Below, one piece after another: positions 7,371 through 16,633 of a stretch of 64,000 nucleotides of DNA. Where the stretch lies: positions 124,001 to 188,000 of the forward strand of contig NZ_SUHQ01000006.1 in assembly GCF_004962245.1 (NCBI RefSeq). Direction: 5' to 3'. Both the position numbers and the translations under genes were made by a program. Below the pieces are notes generated by a model. It was not told the origin of the DNA, did not search any database, and worked only from the letters and a program-made list of their open reading frames with translations. The stretch is from Mesorhizobium sp. (GTDB lineage Bacteria > Pseudomonadota > Alphaproteobacteria > Rhizobiales > Rhizobiaceae). Numbering within the stretch: the first letter of the stretch is position 1; each line of letters opens with the position of its first letter.

Positions 7371-9698
7371 TCAATTCTCGCTGATCTTCGAACCCTTCAT
7401 GGTGATGTCGCTCGACGCCTTGATGCTGATCTTGCCGGACGCTTTGACCGAAATATCCTTGCCCTCGATGCCGATCGTGCCGTCTTTCTTCATCATGATC
7501 TTGGCCGAGCCGCATTGGATCAGGATCTCGTCGCCTGCGTCGATCACCAGCTTCTTGCCTACCTTGATCGAGCTATCCTGGCTAATGCTGATGCCACTAT
7601 CTTTTGCGACGCTCAGCGAATGAGCACCGCCGACACTCGTGGAATCGTCGGCCGCGACGCTGGCGCTGCGCGCCGCGCCGACGCTGAAAGTCTGGGCGCT
7701 GCCAACGGTGACGCTCTGGTCGGCCGCGACGTTGACCGTTTGCCCCGCACCGATCGCCCAGCTGTCAGCGGCGGCGATGTTGTGGGACTGTGCCGCGCCC
7801 ACCGTCACCGAGCGCGAGGCGCCGATAGTGTTGGTCTGCACCGCCCCCACGGTCCTGGTTTCGGCGGCGCCGACGCTATCAATGCGCGCGGCGCCAACCG
7901 TGATAGTCTGGATCAGCGCAACGGTCTGCGTGTGGTTGGCGCCGATCGTCTCCGTCGAGTTAGACCCGATATTGATCGTCTCGTCGATGCCCACCGTCAG
8001 TGATCGGTTCTTGCCAACTGTCTCGGTATCGTTCGAGCCTATATCCGTGGTCTGATCGACGCCGACCTTGACCGTCTTGTTGTTGCCGACGTCCTCGTCG
8101 AGGTTGTGGCCGACGGAGTGCTTGGCGTCATTGTCGATGCGGTCCGACTGGTCGTGCTGCACCAGCTTGGTGCGGTCGTTCTTGATCAGGAGGTTATGAT
8201 CTTTCTGCGCCTGGAAGTTGACCAGTTCGGAGCCGGCCTTGTCCTCGAACATCAGCTCGTTGTAGCCGCCGCCGCCTTTCGAGGAGTCGGACTTCCAGCC
8301 GGATTGCGTGGCGCTGCCCGGCAGCCCGTAGGGCGGCATCTGGGAGGCGTTGTAGACGCGGCCGGTGATGATCGGCAGATCCGGATCGCCTTCGATGAAA
8401 TCGACAATCACCTCCTGGCCGATGCGCGGTATCTGGATGAAACCCCAACCGCTGCCGGCCCAGGTCTGCGAGACCCGCACGAAGCATGAGCTGTTCTGGT
8501 CCTTCTTGCCCAAACGGTCCCAGTGGAACTGGACCTTCACCCGGGCATATTTGTCGGTGAATATCTCCTCGCCGGACGGGCCGACCACCGTCGCCGTCTG
8601 GGGGCCGCGCATGATCGGCCGCGGGGTGATCCGCGGCGGACGATAGGGCAAGGCGGTCGGCGCCACGCCGAGGATCACCTTGAAGTTCTCGCTTTCGACG
8701 TCGGCAAGAGCTCTGTAGCCGGGATCGAACAGCCGGTATTCGGCGCTGACCACCAGATACTCCTGGTTCTGGTCCTCGCGCGGAAAGCCTTCCAGCTTGA
8801 ACGTGCAGCCCGAATACAGGCCGCGCACGGTTCCGACGGCGGCGATGCGCTGGTGCACCGCCTGGATTTCCTCGCGCCGGATCGCCGCCAGGCTGTCGCC
8901 GCGTCCCACTTCGAGATGCGCGCCGGGCTGGCGGTAATTCTCACCCGCGGCCAGTTTGTGACTGAACGGCTGGGCGGATTTGGCCATCAGGTCGGCGCCC
9001 GGCTTCTCGAAATCATAGTCGGTATGGACATAGGTACCTGGCCGCACCGAGCTGCCCGGAATCCATTCCGTGATATATTCGACATCGCGCCGGGAGCCCT
9101 GCCCTTCAAAGTGATAAGGCACCTTCTCATAGCCCGGCGCCGGCTTGAGCTTGCTCATGGCATCGGCGAGCACAAGCGTGTGCTTGCCCTCGTCATGCTC
9201 GAAGAAATACAGGATGCCCTCGTGCTCGAGCAGCCGCTGCACAAAATCGAGGTCGGTCTCGTCATACTGCACGCAGTACTCGCGCGGCGGATAAGAGCCT
9301 TGCAAGCGTTTCTCGAATTTTGCCGTGCTGTATTTCGAGAAGACCTCCTCGACGATTTCGATGACGCTCATGTTCTGGAAAATACGGCAATCGGTCGTAT
9401 TTCCGAGAAACCACAGCCACGGCCTGATAACTGCTTCATAATACGCCAGACGGTCCTCGATCCGAGTCAGCCGAAACTCGGACACCAGGCCGCTGAACCA
9501 ACGTTTCGGATCGGATTCACCTTCGATCGAAACAGCACCGCCCAGCATCTTCAACGGATCGATATCGGGGTCGGTGCCCACGAAGCCGACTGTATAGGCC
9601 AGACAACGGCTGATCTCATCGCGCCCGACAAGATGCGTGAAGGTCAACAGGTCAGCGCCAACCGGCGTCTGCACAACCGTGGCACGTTCGTTCGGCAT
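7371..9698 (-). CDS. vgrG: VgrG (TssI) type VI secretion spike protein
   Basis: The 775-residue protein is a full VgrG. Residues about 1-350 are the gp27-like part (FTHLVGRDEISRCLAY, RIFQNMSVIEIVEEVF, REYCVQYDETDLDFVQRLLEHEG). An OB-fold/gp5-like part follows, with the family signature KVQFHWDRLGKKDQNSSCFVRVSQTWAG and IPRIGQEVIVDFIEGDPDLPIITGRVYN. From about residue 500 the protein becomes a long run of seven-residue V/I-G repeats forming the beta-helical needle, ending in KISIKASSDITMKGSKISEN. There is no extra toxin domain, so cargo is expected to bind through PAAR-like caps. GGGAGGGG precedes the ATG by about 8 nt. It is first in an operon with DUF6484 and TIGR02270 and diverges from tagH. 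Confidence 0.96.
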   Translation of the reverse strand: MPNERATVVQTPVGADLLTFTHLVGRDEISRCLAYTVGFVGTDPDIDPLKMLGGAVSIEGESDPKRWFSGLVSEFRLTRIEDRLAYYEAVIRPWLWFLGNTTDCRIFQNMSVIEIVEEVFSKYSTAKFEKRLQGSYPPREYCVQYDETDLDFVQRLLEHEGILYFFEHDEGKHTLVLADAMSKLKPAPGYEKVPYHFEGQGSRRDVEYITEWIPGSSVRPGTYVHTDYDFEKPGADLMAKSAQPFSHKLAAGENYRQPGAHLEVGRGDSLAAIRREEIQAVHQRIAAVGTVRGLYSGCTFKLEGFPREDQNQEYLVVSAEYRLFDPGYRALADVESENFKVILGVAPTALPYRPPRITPRPIMRGPQTATVVGPSGEEIFTDKYARVKVQFHWDRLGKKDQNSSCFVRVSQTWAGSGWGFIQIPRIGQEVIVDFIEGDPDLPIITGRVYNASQMPPYGLPGSATQSGWKSDSSKGGGGYNELMFEDKAGSELVNFQAQKDHNLLIKNDRTKLVQHDQSDRIDNDAKHSVGHNLDEDVGNNKTVKVGVDQTTDIGSNDTETVGKNRSLTVGIDETINIGSNSTETIGANHTQTVALIQTITVGAARIDSVGAAETRTVGAVQTNTIGASRSVTVGAAQSHNIAAADSWAIGAGQTVNVAADQSVTVGSAQTFSVGAARSASVAADDSTSVGGAHSLSVAKDSGISISQDSSIKVGKKLVIDAGDEILIQCGSAKIMMKKDGTIGIEGKDISVKASGKISIKASSDITMKGSKISEN

Positions 9699-9844
9699 GG
9701 GTCGTGCCCCTCCCGCCGCTCGTTTCTGCCTGAGCCTAGCACATGTCTTGCAACGACCAAAGGGGACCGCTTGGTGGGCTGCAGCGTGGTTAACTTTAGA
9801 ATCGTCGGCTTGAATGCCTCTGTGCCGCCGTGCTCACAAATTAC

Positions 9845-9853
9845 TGGTATAAT
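9845..9853 (+). promoter_or_regulatory. Possible extended -10 promoter of the tagH operon
   Basis: The sequence TGGTATAAT is a consensus extended -10 element (TG-N-TATAAT) about 50 nt before the tagH start, in the 202-nt gap between divergent vgrG and tagH. There is no good -35 hexamer at the usual distance, which is tolerated for extended -10 promoters. Assignment rests on sequence only. Confidence 0.35.
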
Positions 9854-9900
9854 GGGCTGTCTTGGGTGAGTTTCCCGACAGGCGATCGACGGCGATTTGA

Positions 9901-10959
9901 ATGTTCATCAGGCTGCAGATCAACAATGCCGACTCCCTGCCCGCCGGTATTTCGACCGGCTACTCAGCTCGTGGTCGCAGCTTCGAAATCGGCCGCGAGG
10001 CCTGTGACTGGACCTTGCCCGACCCGGACAAGTTCATCTCAGGCCGGCACTGCGAAGTCCGATATGAGGCAGGCGCGTTCTGGCTGCACGATATCTCGCG
10101 CAATGGAACATTCATCAACGGATCGACCCAGCGCATGGCTGGCCCGCATCGGCTCGGCCATGGCGACCGGTTGCTGATCGGCCGCTACGTCATCCTCGTA
10201 TCGATCGACGACGAGCGCACTCCGACCGGTCATCCTCAAAGCAGCCACGGGTCGACGCAACGAGAAATGCCGGTCACAAATGGTCGGCCGCTGGACTTCG
10301 GAGGCGAGCCCTTCTTCAATCCGGCAGAGCAACGGCCCGGGCAGCGACCACCGGGATCGACGTCTTCGCCGCCTGCCCCTCTTCCTTCAACGAGAGACGA
10401 GGTGCTGCGGGAAATCGCGATCGGAGCCGGTATCCCGCCGGAAATGCTTCAATCGCGTGATCCGCATGAAGTCGCTGCAGAAATCGGCGCGGTGCTGCGG
10501 ACGGTGGTCGAGGAACTGGCCTTGCTGCTGAAGGCACGTGCGGCTGCGAAAATACTGGCCAAGAGCACGCACCGGACGATGATCAGTGCCGCGGATAACA
10601 ATCCCCTGAAGTTCGTCCCGGGAACCGACGACATCCTTGAAATCATGTTCGCACGGCGCAGGGCCGGCTATCTTGATGCCAGGCACAGTATCGAAGATGC
10701 CTTCCGCGATCTCAAGACGCACGAATTCGCCACCTACGCAGCCATGCAAGCCGCGCTCTCCCGGCTGCTTGACGACCTGTCTCCCGAGGCGATCGGCAAG
10801 AAACTCCCACCCACGTCATTCACGTCGAAGAAGAGCCTGGCTTGGGATGCTTTCGTCGCCAAATGGCGAACCATGGAGGAAGCGCACGAAAACGGAATGC
10901 TGGACATATTCCTGGCCTATTTCAGCGAAGCCTATGCCAAAGCCGACAAGCAAAAATAG
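9901..10959 (+). CDS. tagH: TagH (ImpI) FHA-domain T6SS protein
   Basis: The 352-residue protein has an N-terminal FHA domain of about residues 1-105 with the expected phosphothreonine-binding motifs (FEIGRE, SGRHCEV, SRNGTFING, LGHGDRLLIGRY). A proline-rich linker follows, then the ImpI C-terminal domain (NNPLKFVPGTDDILEIMF, AFRDLKTHEFATYAAMQAAL, LARLLDDL-like). TagH/Fha reads phosphorylation by the kinase PpkA and switches on T6SS assembly; in Agrobacterium the partner that becomes phosphorylated is TssL. The kinase (17413), phosphatase (16634) and TssL (11373) are all in this locus. The ribosome site is weak. The downstream gap of 413 nt before tssL carries a palindromic repeat. Confidence 0.92.
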   Translation: MFIRLQINNADSLPAGISTGYSARGRSFEIGREACDWTLPDPDKFISGRHCEVRYEAGAFWLHDISRNGTFINGSTQRMAGPHRLGHGDRLLIGRYVILVSIDDERTPTGHPQSSHGSTQREMPVTNGRPLDFGGEPFFNPAEQRPGQRPPGSTSSPPAPLPSTRDEVLREIAIGAGIPPEMLQSRDPHEVAAEIGAVLRTVVEELALLLKARAAAKILAKSTHRTMISAADNNPLKFVPGTDDILEIMFARRRAGYLDARHSIEDAFRDLKTHEFATYAAMQAALSRLLDDLSPEAIGKKLPPTSFTSKKSLAWDAFVAKWRTMEEAHENGMLDIFLAYFSEAYAKADKQK

Positions 10960-11372
10960 GCAGGGAAGACGGAACCTGGCACATGCCCCGGAAATCGGAC
11001 CGGTTTGCTGGGCTGACCTTCGGCTGCGGAACGGATCATTTACCAAAGTGGAAAGTATTAGAGCGTCCTTTTGCGAGCCCGAAGGACACGGCGCTGTAAT
11101 TGGCGAAGAAAAATCCTTTCGCAGCCCTGCATCTGGTTCCAATCGACCGTTTCTGAGCTTACGATCACATACGACAGTTCGCCAGCGGGTAAGGCTGATT
11201 GACCTGGGGGTCTGCGGCACATGTCATGTTACGGCGGGATAGTTTTTTGTAGCCGACCTTCCTCCAGACACTGCCCTCGTCAGCAGCGCCTGCGTTTGCT
11301 GCGCTTGGCCAGTGACCGTTTTGCTCCCCTGTTGCGCAAACGCAGGAACCGGGCGTGGACGGACGTTTGGCG
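10960..11372 (+). other. 413-nt gap between tagH and tssL, no gene seen
   Basis: No convincing gene is present. The only recognisable structure is the palindromic element at 11057-11100; the rest shows no clear promoter or terminator. Confidence 0.6.
11057..11100. repeat. Rhizobial-type intergenic palindromic element
   Basis: The 44-nt unit begins ATTAGAGCGTCCTT and ends AAGGACACGGCGCTGTAAT. Its two halves are imperfect inverted repeats (TCCTT pairs with AAGGA; AGAGCG pairs with CGCTGT), so it can form a hairpin. Short palindromes of this layout occur in many intergenic gaps of Mesorhizobium and related genomes. I found only one copy in this window. It sits between tagH and tssL and could reduce read-through, but no function can be shown. 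Confidence 0.55.
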
Positions 11373-12887
11373 ATGAGCTCGAAGGACGATCCTTCCGGCC
11401 CAGCGGGCAAGACCGTCATTCGCGCACCGCGCCGCGCGGAAAAATCAGCGCCATCTCCTCGGGGACCTGTTCCTGACAGCGGAGAGCCCGGTCCCTCGCG
11501 GGTCAAGGATTCAACGGTTTTCGACCCGGGTGTCGGTCAGCATACGCCGCCGGGCTGGACATCCGGAACCGTGGTTTATCAGGGTGCCGATCCCGGTGCG
11601 ACGACGGGAACCGGCTCCTTCGCGGCGACGCCGAAGCCAGGCATTCAGCAAGAGATCCTGCTGAATGCCGCGGACAGCGTTAGATATTCCGCGGCAAACC
11701 CGATCCTCGCCGCAGCCGCACCTTTGCTGATGCTGTTTGGCCAGCTCAGGCTCATGCCTGTCGAAAGACAAGCGGCACAACTGGCGGAGCATGTCGCCGA
11801 GGCGATCGAAAAACTAGACCGGACAATGGAGAAAGCCGGCGTCCAGGAAGAAGATGCGCGGATCGCAAAATTCGCCCTTTGCGAAACCGCCGACGATCTC
11901 ATCGGCAACCTGCCGTGGCCCAACAGAGACGCCTGGGCGCAGCACAGCATGCTGTCGCAGTTCTTTCACGGCGCGCCCACCGGCACGGGCTTCTACGAAG
12001 CGTTGAACAAGATACTGGCCAGCCCGGAAACACACTACGATTTGCTCGAACTGATGCATGCCTGCCTGTCTCTGGGGTTCGAAGGCCAATATCGAGGCCT
12101 GGCGCGCGAAGACAACAATCTTGAACGCGTTCGGCGTGACGTCTACGAGACGCTTCGCTACTTCAGAGCGCGTGCCGACGAGGACATCTCGCCCCACTGG
12201 CAAAGCCTGGCGGTGTCAAGCGTACAGTCGCCGTCCCGGCTGCCGCTCTGGGTGATTGCGGCCGCAGCGTCGGCACTGCTGACGGCTGCATTCTTCGCTT
12301 TGCGGGTCGTCATCACCAACGAGGGCGAAGCCCTTGCCGGCGGGTTGCTGGCGCTCGATCCATCGACGCCGATTGCTATCGAACGCGCCAGCGTGGTGCC
12401 GCTAGCTGAGCCGATGAAAGTTACCCCGCCCGCCACCACTACCCAGATCGATCGCATCCGCTCGGCACTGGCCAAGGATATCGCACGCGGTGGACTGGCC
12501 GTCGGCACGCAGGGCAGGTTCATCGTGGTGGAGATCAACAACGTCCTGTTGTTCCAGTCCGGCAGGGCCGAGGTAAACCCGGAGTTTCAGCCGATTGCCG
12601 CAGACATCGCCGCCGCGCTGGAACCCGAGCCCGGACCGATCTCGATCGTCGGCCATACGGATAATGTGAAGCCGCGAAAATCGAGCGCGTTCAAATCCAA
12701 CTTCGACCTTTCCATTGCCCGGGCGAAAGCGGTCGAAGCAATGATGGCACCGCGGTTCAGCGACCCCTCGCGAATCACTGTCGATGGCAAGGGCGAGGAC
12801 GAACCAATCGCCGACAATGCGACTCCGGAGGGCCGCGCGCAGAATCGCCGTGTCGACGTGATGATCCCCAAGGAGGAGACGTTGTGA
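11373..12887 (+). CDS. tssL: TssL (ImpK/DotU) with C-terminal OmpA peptidoglycan-binding domain
   Basis: The protein has 504 residues from the ATG at 11373 (family-typical start MSSKDDPSG); a GTG 18 nt upstream is possible. A proline-rich N-terminal tail of about 85 residues leads to a DotU domain (ILAAAAPLLMLFGQLRLM through YRGLAREDNNLERVRRDVY, about 95-265). One membrane helix follows near 290-312 (PLWVIAAAASALLTAAFFAL), then a periplasmic OmpA/MotB domain near 385-500 (LLFQSGRAEVNP, SIVGHTDNV, GKGEDEPIADN, RAQNRRVDV). TssL joins TssM in the inner membrane; this evolved form also binds peptidoglycan itself. The N-terminal tail contains Thr-rich stretches such as TVIRAP that could be PpkA targets, as in Agrobacterium TssL. 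tssM starts 22 nt downstream. Confidence 0.94.
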   Translation: MSSKDDPSGPAGKTVIRAPRRAEKSAPSPRGPVPDSGEPGPSRVKDSTVFDPGVGQHTPPGWTSGTVVYQGADPGATTGTGSFAATPKPGIQQEILLNAADSVRYSAANPILAAAAPLLMLFGQLRLMPVERQAAQLAEHVAEAIEKLDRTMEKAGVQEEDARIAKFALCETADDLIGNLPWPNRDAWAQHSMLSQFFHGAPTGTGFYEALNKILASPETHYDLLELMHACLSLGFEGQYRGLAREDNNLERVRRDVYETLRYFRARADEDISPHWQSLAVSSVQSPSRLPLWVIAAAASALLTAAFFALRVVITNEGEALAGGLLALDPSTPIAIERASVVPLAEPMKVTPPATTTQIDRIRSALAKDIARGGLAVGTQGRFIVVEINNVLLFQSGRAEVNPEFQPIAADIAAALEPEPGPISIVGHTDNVKPRKSSAFKSNFDLSIARAKAVEAMMAPRFSDPSRITVDGKGEDEPIADNATPEGRAQNRRVDVMIPKEETL

Positions 12888-12909
12888 GCACGGCCATTTG
12901 GAAGCGCCT

Positions 12910-15900
12910 ATGACGCGTTGGCTGCTGCGGATATTCAGCGCGATCGCGTTGGCCGGGTTCGCGGCAGCGGTCTGGTTTGCCGGACCATTGGTCAGCTTTG
13001 CCGATAGCCGCCCACTGGGGCCGGTCTGGCTGCGCGCCACGATCATCGGTGTGATCGTGGCGATCTTGGCGCTGTTTTACGGACTGCGTTTCTGGCAAAC
13101 GCGAAAAGCGCAAAAGGCGATCGAGACGGCGGTCGCCCACGGTGACGAGAACGGTGGCGACTCGCAGGTGCTCGAGGCGCGTATGAGCGAAGCCATCGCT
13201 GCGCTCAAGCGATCGAGCGGCAGACGCAACTTCCTTTATGAGATTCCCTGGTACATCGTCATCGGCCCGCCTGGTGCCGGCAAGACGACGGCGCTGGTCA
13301 ATTCGGGCCTGAAATTTCCGCTTGCTGGTTCGGGCAGCGCGCAGCCGGTGGCCGGCGTTGGCGGCACACGCTCCTGCGACTGGTGGTTCACCGACGAAGC
13401 CGTGTTGATCGACACTGCCGGGCGTTACACGACGCAGGATTCCCATGCGAAGAGCGACAGCAAGAGCTGGCTTGCCTTCTTGTCGCTGCTCAAGAAATAC
13501 CGCACCAGGCAACCGATAAACGGCGTTATTCTGGCCATCAGCCTTGCCGACCTCATGAGCCTCGACGATCAGCAGCTTGACGCCCATGTCGTTGAAATAC
13601 GCAGCCGTCTGCGCGAAATTCACGAAACGCTGAAAATCCAGTTCCCGGTATACCTGCTCTTCACCAAGGCCGACCTTGTCTCCGGTTTCATGGATTATTT
13701 TGGCGGTTTCGACGAGCAACGCCGCCGCAAAGTGTGGGGCGCGACGTTCCAGACCGCCGATCGCGGCAAGAACATGGTCGGTGAGGCACCGGCCGAATTC
13801 GACGCATTGGCAAAACGCCTGGCGGAGGAGATGGCCGACCGCCTGCAGGAAGAGGCCGATCCGGTCGTGCGCATATCCATCTTTGGCTTTCCAGCCCAGT
13901 TTGGCGCGTTGAAGAGCCGTATTGCCAGCTTCATCGCCAGCATATTCGAGCCGGCCCGCAGCCAGGTGAACGTCAGCCTGCGCGGACTCTATTTTTCGTC
14001 AGGCACGCAGGAGGGTACGCCGATCGACCAGGTGCTGGGCGCAATCGGTCGCAGTTTCGGCAGCGCTTCGCGCGGCCATCTTTCCGGCGCGGGCAAAAGC
14101 TTCTTTTTGCACGATCTTCTGACCCGCGTCATTTTCGCGGAATCCGGATGGGTGTCATACGACAGATCCGCTGAAAGGCGTGCAGCGATCGCCAGATATG
14201 GCGTCCTTAGCGCAATCGCATTGATCACTGCCGCAGCTCTGGGCACCTTGGCCCTGAGCTTTGCGGCCAACACGTCGCTGATCGCTTCTACAACGCAAGC
14301 TGTAAGCCAGTATCGCGAGACGGCGGACCCGCTGCTCAAAAGCACGACGGTCGCCGATGTCGACCTCGAAAACGTTATTGGCCCGCTCGACCAGTTGCGC
14401 AACCTGCCGGCCGGGTTCGAGACCAGTGACTTACCGACACCGATCGAGGAAACGTTCGGTCTCAGTCAGCGGGAAAGGCTTCTTTCGGCATCCAAAACGG
14501 CTTACCGGCAAGCTCTGGAGCGAACATTCCGCTCGCGCCTGCTGCTTCAGGCCGAACGGACGATCCAGGCTAAGATGGCTGATCCTGCCGCGCTCTACGA
14601 ACCGCTGAAAATCTACCTGATGCTTGGCGGCAAGGCGCCGAAGGTCGATGACGAGTTGATCGTTTCCTGGATGAGGCAGGATTGGGAGCAGAACGGGTAT
14701 CCGGGCGAAAACAACCGCGCGGGACGGGCGCAACTGGAAAAGCATTTGCGGGCCATGCTTGCACTGGACGACGCCTACGACCCGGTCTTCGAACTCAACC
14801 AGCCGCTTGTCGAATCCGCTCAACGCTCGCTCGGACGCATGAGCCTTGCCGATCGTGCCTCCGCCTTGGTCAAGTCGGCGGTATACGCGGCAGCATTGGA
14901 CGATTTTTCCGTGTCCGTGAAGGGCGGCCCGGAAGCGCAGCTGTTGTTCGAACGTGTCGATGGTGGCGAACTGTCAGGCCTTCGCGTTCCCGGTATCTAC
15001 ACCTATAGCGGGTTCAACGACTTCTATCTCGGACAACTCTCGCGCATCGCGCAGATGCTTGTCGATGATCAGTGGGTTCTCGGCGGCGGCGGCGAGCAAG
15101 GTGGCATCGATCAGGAGTTGCTCAAGCTCGGTCCCGAACTTGTCGAGCGCTATGGAAGAGAATTCGCCTCGGCGTGGAACGGCGTTCTCGACAAGTTGAA
15201 GTTCAAGGCGATGCTGACGGACAAGCCGCACTACATCGCTCTGTCCGCCGCCGCGTCACCGACCTCGCCAATCGACCAGCTTTTTACAGCGATTGCCGAC
15301 GAAACAGCCCTGACGCGAGAAGCTGGTTCCGGCAAAGGCTATGGCTCCGAGGCCGATTCCGGCACGCTTCAAGACCAGCCACAGAACGCCGCAGATGTCG
15401 CCAGGGGGTTGGTCCGCATCGGCATTCAAATCGCCACCGGCAAATCGCAAAGCCGGGCCGGCATTGGGTCCGCCGGCGCGCAAAACCCGAATCCTGGGGC
15501 GAACATCGAAGCGCAATTCAGATCGTTCCAGGCCCTGGTGAACGGCCCCGCTGGACGCCGCCCAATGGATGCATTGACCCAGAATTTCCGCGACATCTAC
15601 CAGAGCCTGCGACTGGCGGCCGACGTGCCTTCGCAGACGGAACGCGTCAACATGAATCTGCAGCTGCAGATATCCACCCTTCGCGCCAATGTCTCACGTC
15701 TGCCCAAGCAACTCGCCCGAATGGTCACCGCGACCGCCGACGAGTTTGAGGGCAACGTCGCAGAAACCTCGCTGGCGAATTTGAACCAGATGCTCGACCA
15801 GACCGTCACGCGCGCCTGCCAGGAGGTGGTTGACGGCCGTTATCCCTTCGCCAGCGATGGCGCCGAGGATATTGCGATGGCGGATTTCGCGAAACTGTTC

Positions 15901-16473
15901 GCTCCAGGCGGATTGATGGATCGGTTCTTTGCACAAAATCTCGCATCGCTGATCGACATGACTGGCCAGGACTGGAGCTGGAAACAGGATGCCCGCTTCG
16001 GGCGCGACCTGTCGAAGTCGACCTTGAAAAACTTCCAGATGGCCGCGGAAATCCGCAATGCCTTCTTTCCCTCAGGTGGTTCGGTGCCGTCGGTCAGCGT
16101 CACCTTCACACCGTTTTCACTGCATGGCGATGCCGATATGGCGATACTCGACATCGATGGTCAGATTGTCCAAAGCAACCAGGCGGGCAACGCGCCGAGT
16201 ACGGTGACCTGGCCGAGCGGCATGGCTTCCGCGTCCGCGGGCCTGAGCCTCATGCCGGAAATGCCGGGCCGTGAGTCCGCGATCAAGTTCGACGGTCCAT
16301 GGGCGCTGAAGCGTCTGCTGGACAAGGCCGCCATCAGCGGCACCGGTGGCAACACTGAAGCCCGCTTCGTGATCGGCGGGCGCGATGTCGCCTACACGAT
16401 CCAGGCCAGTTCGGACCCCAACCCTCTCTTTCTTCCTGCGCTTTCGGAGTTCAGCTGTCCAAAGGCGTTTTGA
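12910..16473 (+). CDS. tssM: TssM (IcmF/ImpL), complete second copy
   Basis: The protein has 1187 residues from the ATG at 12910, preceded by GGAAG at 6 nt spacing. Two membrane helices lie near 8-28 and 42-60, and a cytoplasmic NTPase domain follows with an intact Walker A GPPGAGKT at 119-126. A third membrane helix lies near 433-455, and a large periplasmic part ends in the IcmF C-terminal domain (RYPF, WSWKQD, EFSCPKAF). TssM forms the membrane complex with TssL (22 nt upstream) and TssJ; no TssJ lipoprotein is visible in the window. The 3' end of another tssM lies at 3-641, so the locus encodes two divergent TssM proteins. Confidence 0.96.
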   Translation: MTRWLLRIFSAIALAGFAAAVWFAGPLVSFADSRPLGPVWLRATIIGVIVAILALFYGLRFWQTRKAQKAIETAVAHGDENGGDSQVLEARMSEAIAALKRSSGRRNFLYEIPWYIVIGPPGAGKTTALVNSGLKFPLAGSGSAQPVAGVGGTRSCDWWFTDEAVLIDTAGRYTTQDSHAKSDSKSWLAFLSLLKKYRTRQPINGVILAISLADLMSLDDQQLDAHVVEIRSRLREIHETLKIQFPVYLLFTKADLVSGFMDYFGGFDEQRRRKVWGATFQTADRGKNMVGEAPAEFDALAKRLAEEMADRLQEEADPVVRISIFGFPAQFGALKSRIASFIASIFEPARSQVNVSLRGLYFSSGTQEGTPIDQVLGAIGRSFGSASRGHLSGAGKSFFLHDLLTRVIFAESGWVSYDRSAERRAAIARYGVLSAIALITAAALGTLALSFAANTSLIASTTQAVSQYRETADPLLKSTTVADVDLENVIGPLDQLRNLPAGFETSDLPTPIEETFGLSQRERLLSASKTAYRQALERTFRSRLLLQAERTIQAKMADPAALYEPLKIYLMLGGKAPKVDDELIVSWMRQDWEQNGYPGENNRAGRAQLEKHLRAMLALDDAYDPVFELNQPLVESAQRSLGRMSLADRASALVKSAVYAAALDDFSVSVKGGPEAQLLFERVDGGELSGLRVPGIYTYSGFNDFYLGQLSRIAQMLVDDQWVLGGGGEQGGIDQELLKLGPELVERYGREFASAWNGVLDKLKFKAMLTDKPHYIALSAAASPTSPIDQLFTAIADETALTREAGSGKGYGSEADSGTLQDQPQNAADVARGLVRIGIQIATGKSQSRAGIGSAGAQNPNPGANIEAQFRSFQALVNGPAGRRPMDALTQNFRDIYQSLRLAADVPSQTERVNMNLQLQISTLRANVSRLPKQLARMVTATADEFEGNVAETSLANLNQMLDQTVTRACQEVVDGRYPFASDGAEDIAMADFAKLFAPGGLMDRFFAQNLASLIDMTGQDWSWKQDARFGRDLSKSTLKNFQMAAEIRNAFFPSGGSVPSVSVTFTPFSLHGDADMAILDIDGQIVQSNQAGNAPSTVTWPSGMASASAGLSLMPEMPGRESAIKFDGPWALKRLLDKAAISGTGGNTEARFVIGGRDVAYTIQASSDPNPLFLPALSEFSCPKAF

Positions 16474-16474
16474 G

Positions 16475-16591
16475 ATGACCTTTGAGCTTTCCAGCACGGC
16501 GACACTGTCCATCGGCAGCAGACGCGCCGACGTGGATTTCGATACTCTAATGTTCGAGCCTGTGGCAAACTGGCGCGAGCGAGCGCCCTGA
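16475..16591 (+). CDS. Small ORF between tssM and pppA, doubtful
   Basis: A 38-codon frame starts 2 nt after the tssM stop (MTFELSSTATLSIGSRRADV...). It resembles nothing I recognise. Its position would allow translational coupling, but it may equally be chance or the remnant of a gene lost between tssM and pppA. Confidence 0.15.
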   Translation: MTFELSSTATLSIGSRRADVDFDTLMFEPVANWRERAP

Positions 16592-16633
16592 CGGTGCGCC
16601 GCAGAGGACGCTTGAGACGCGCTTGGTGGCAAA

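Noticed and set aside
7640..8100. Possible CRISPR-like or tandem DNA repeat
   Set aside because: The repetition is at protein level (VgrG heptads), units are 21 nt and imperfect, and there are no spacers.
6882..9869. Long rightward frames at 6882-8003 and 8523-9869
   Set aside because: Both are antisense to DUF6484 and vgrG; the Asp/Arg repeats are the mirror image of the VgrG repeats.
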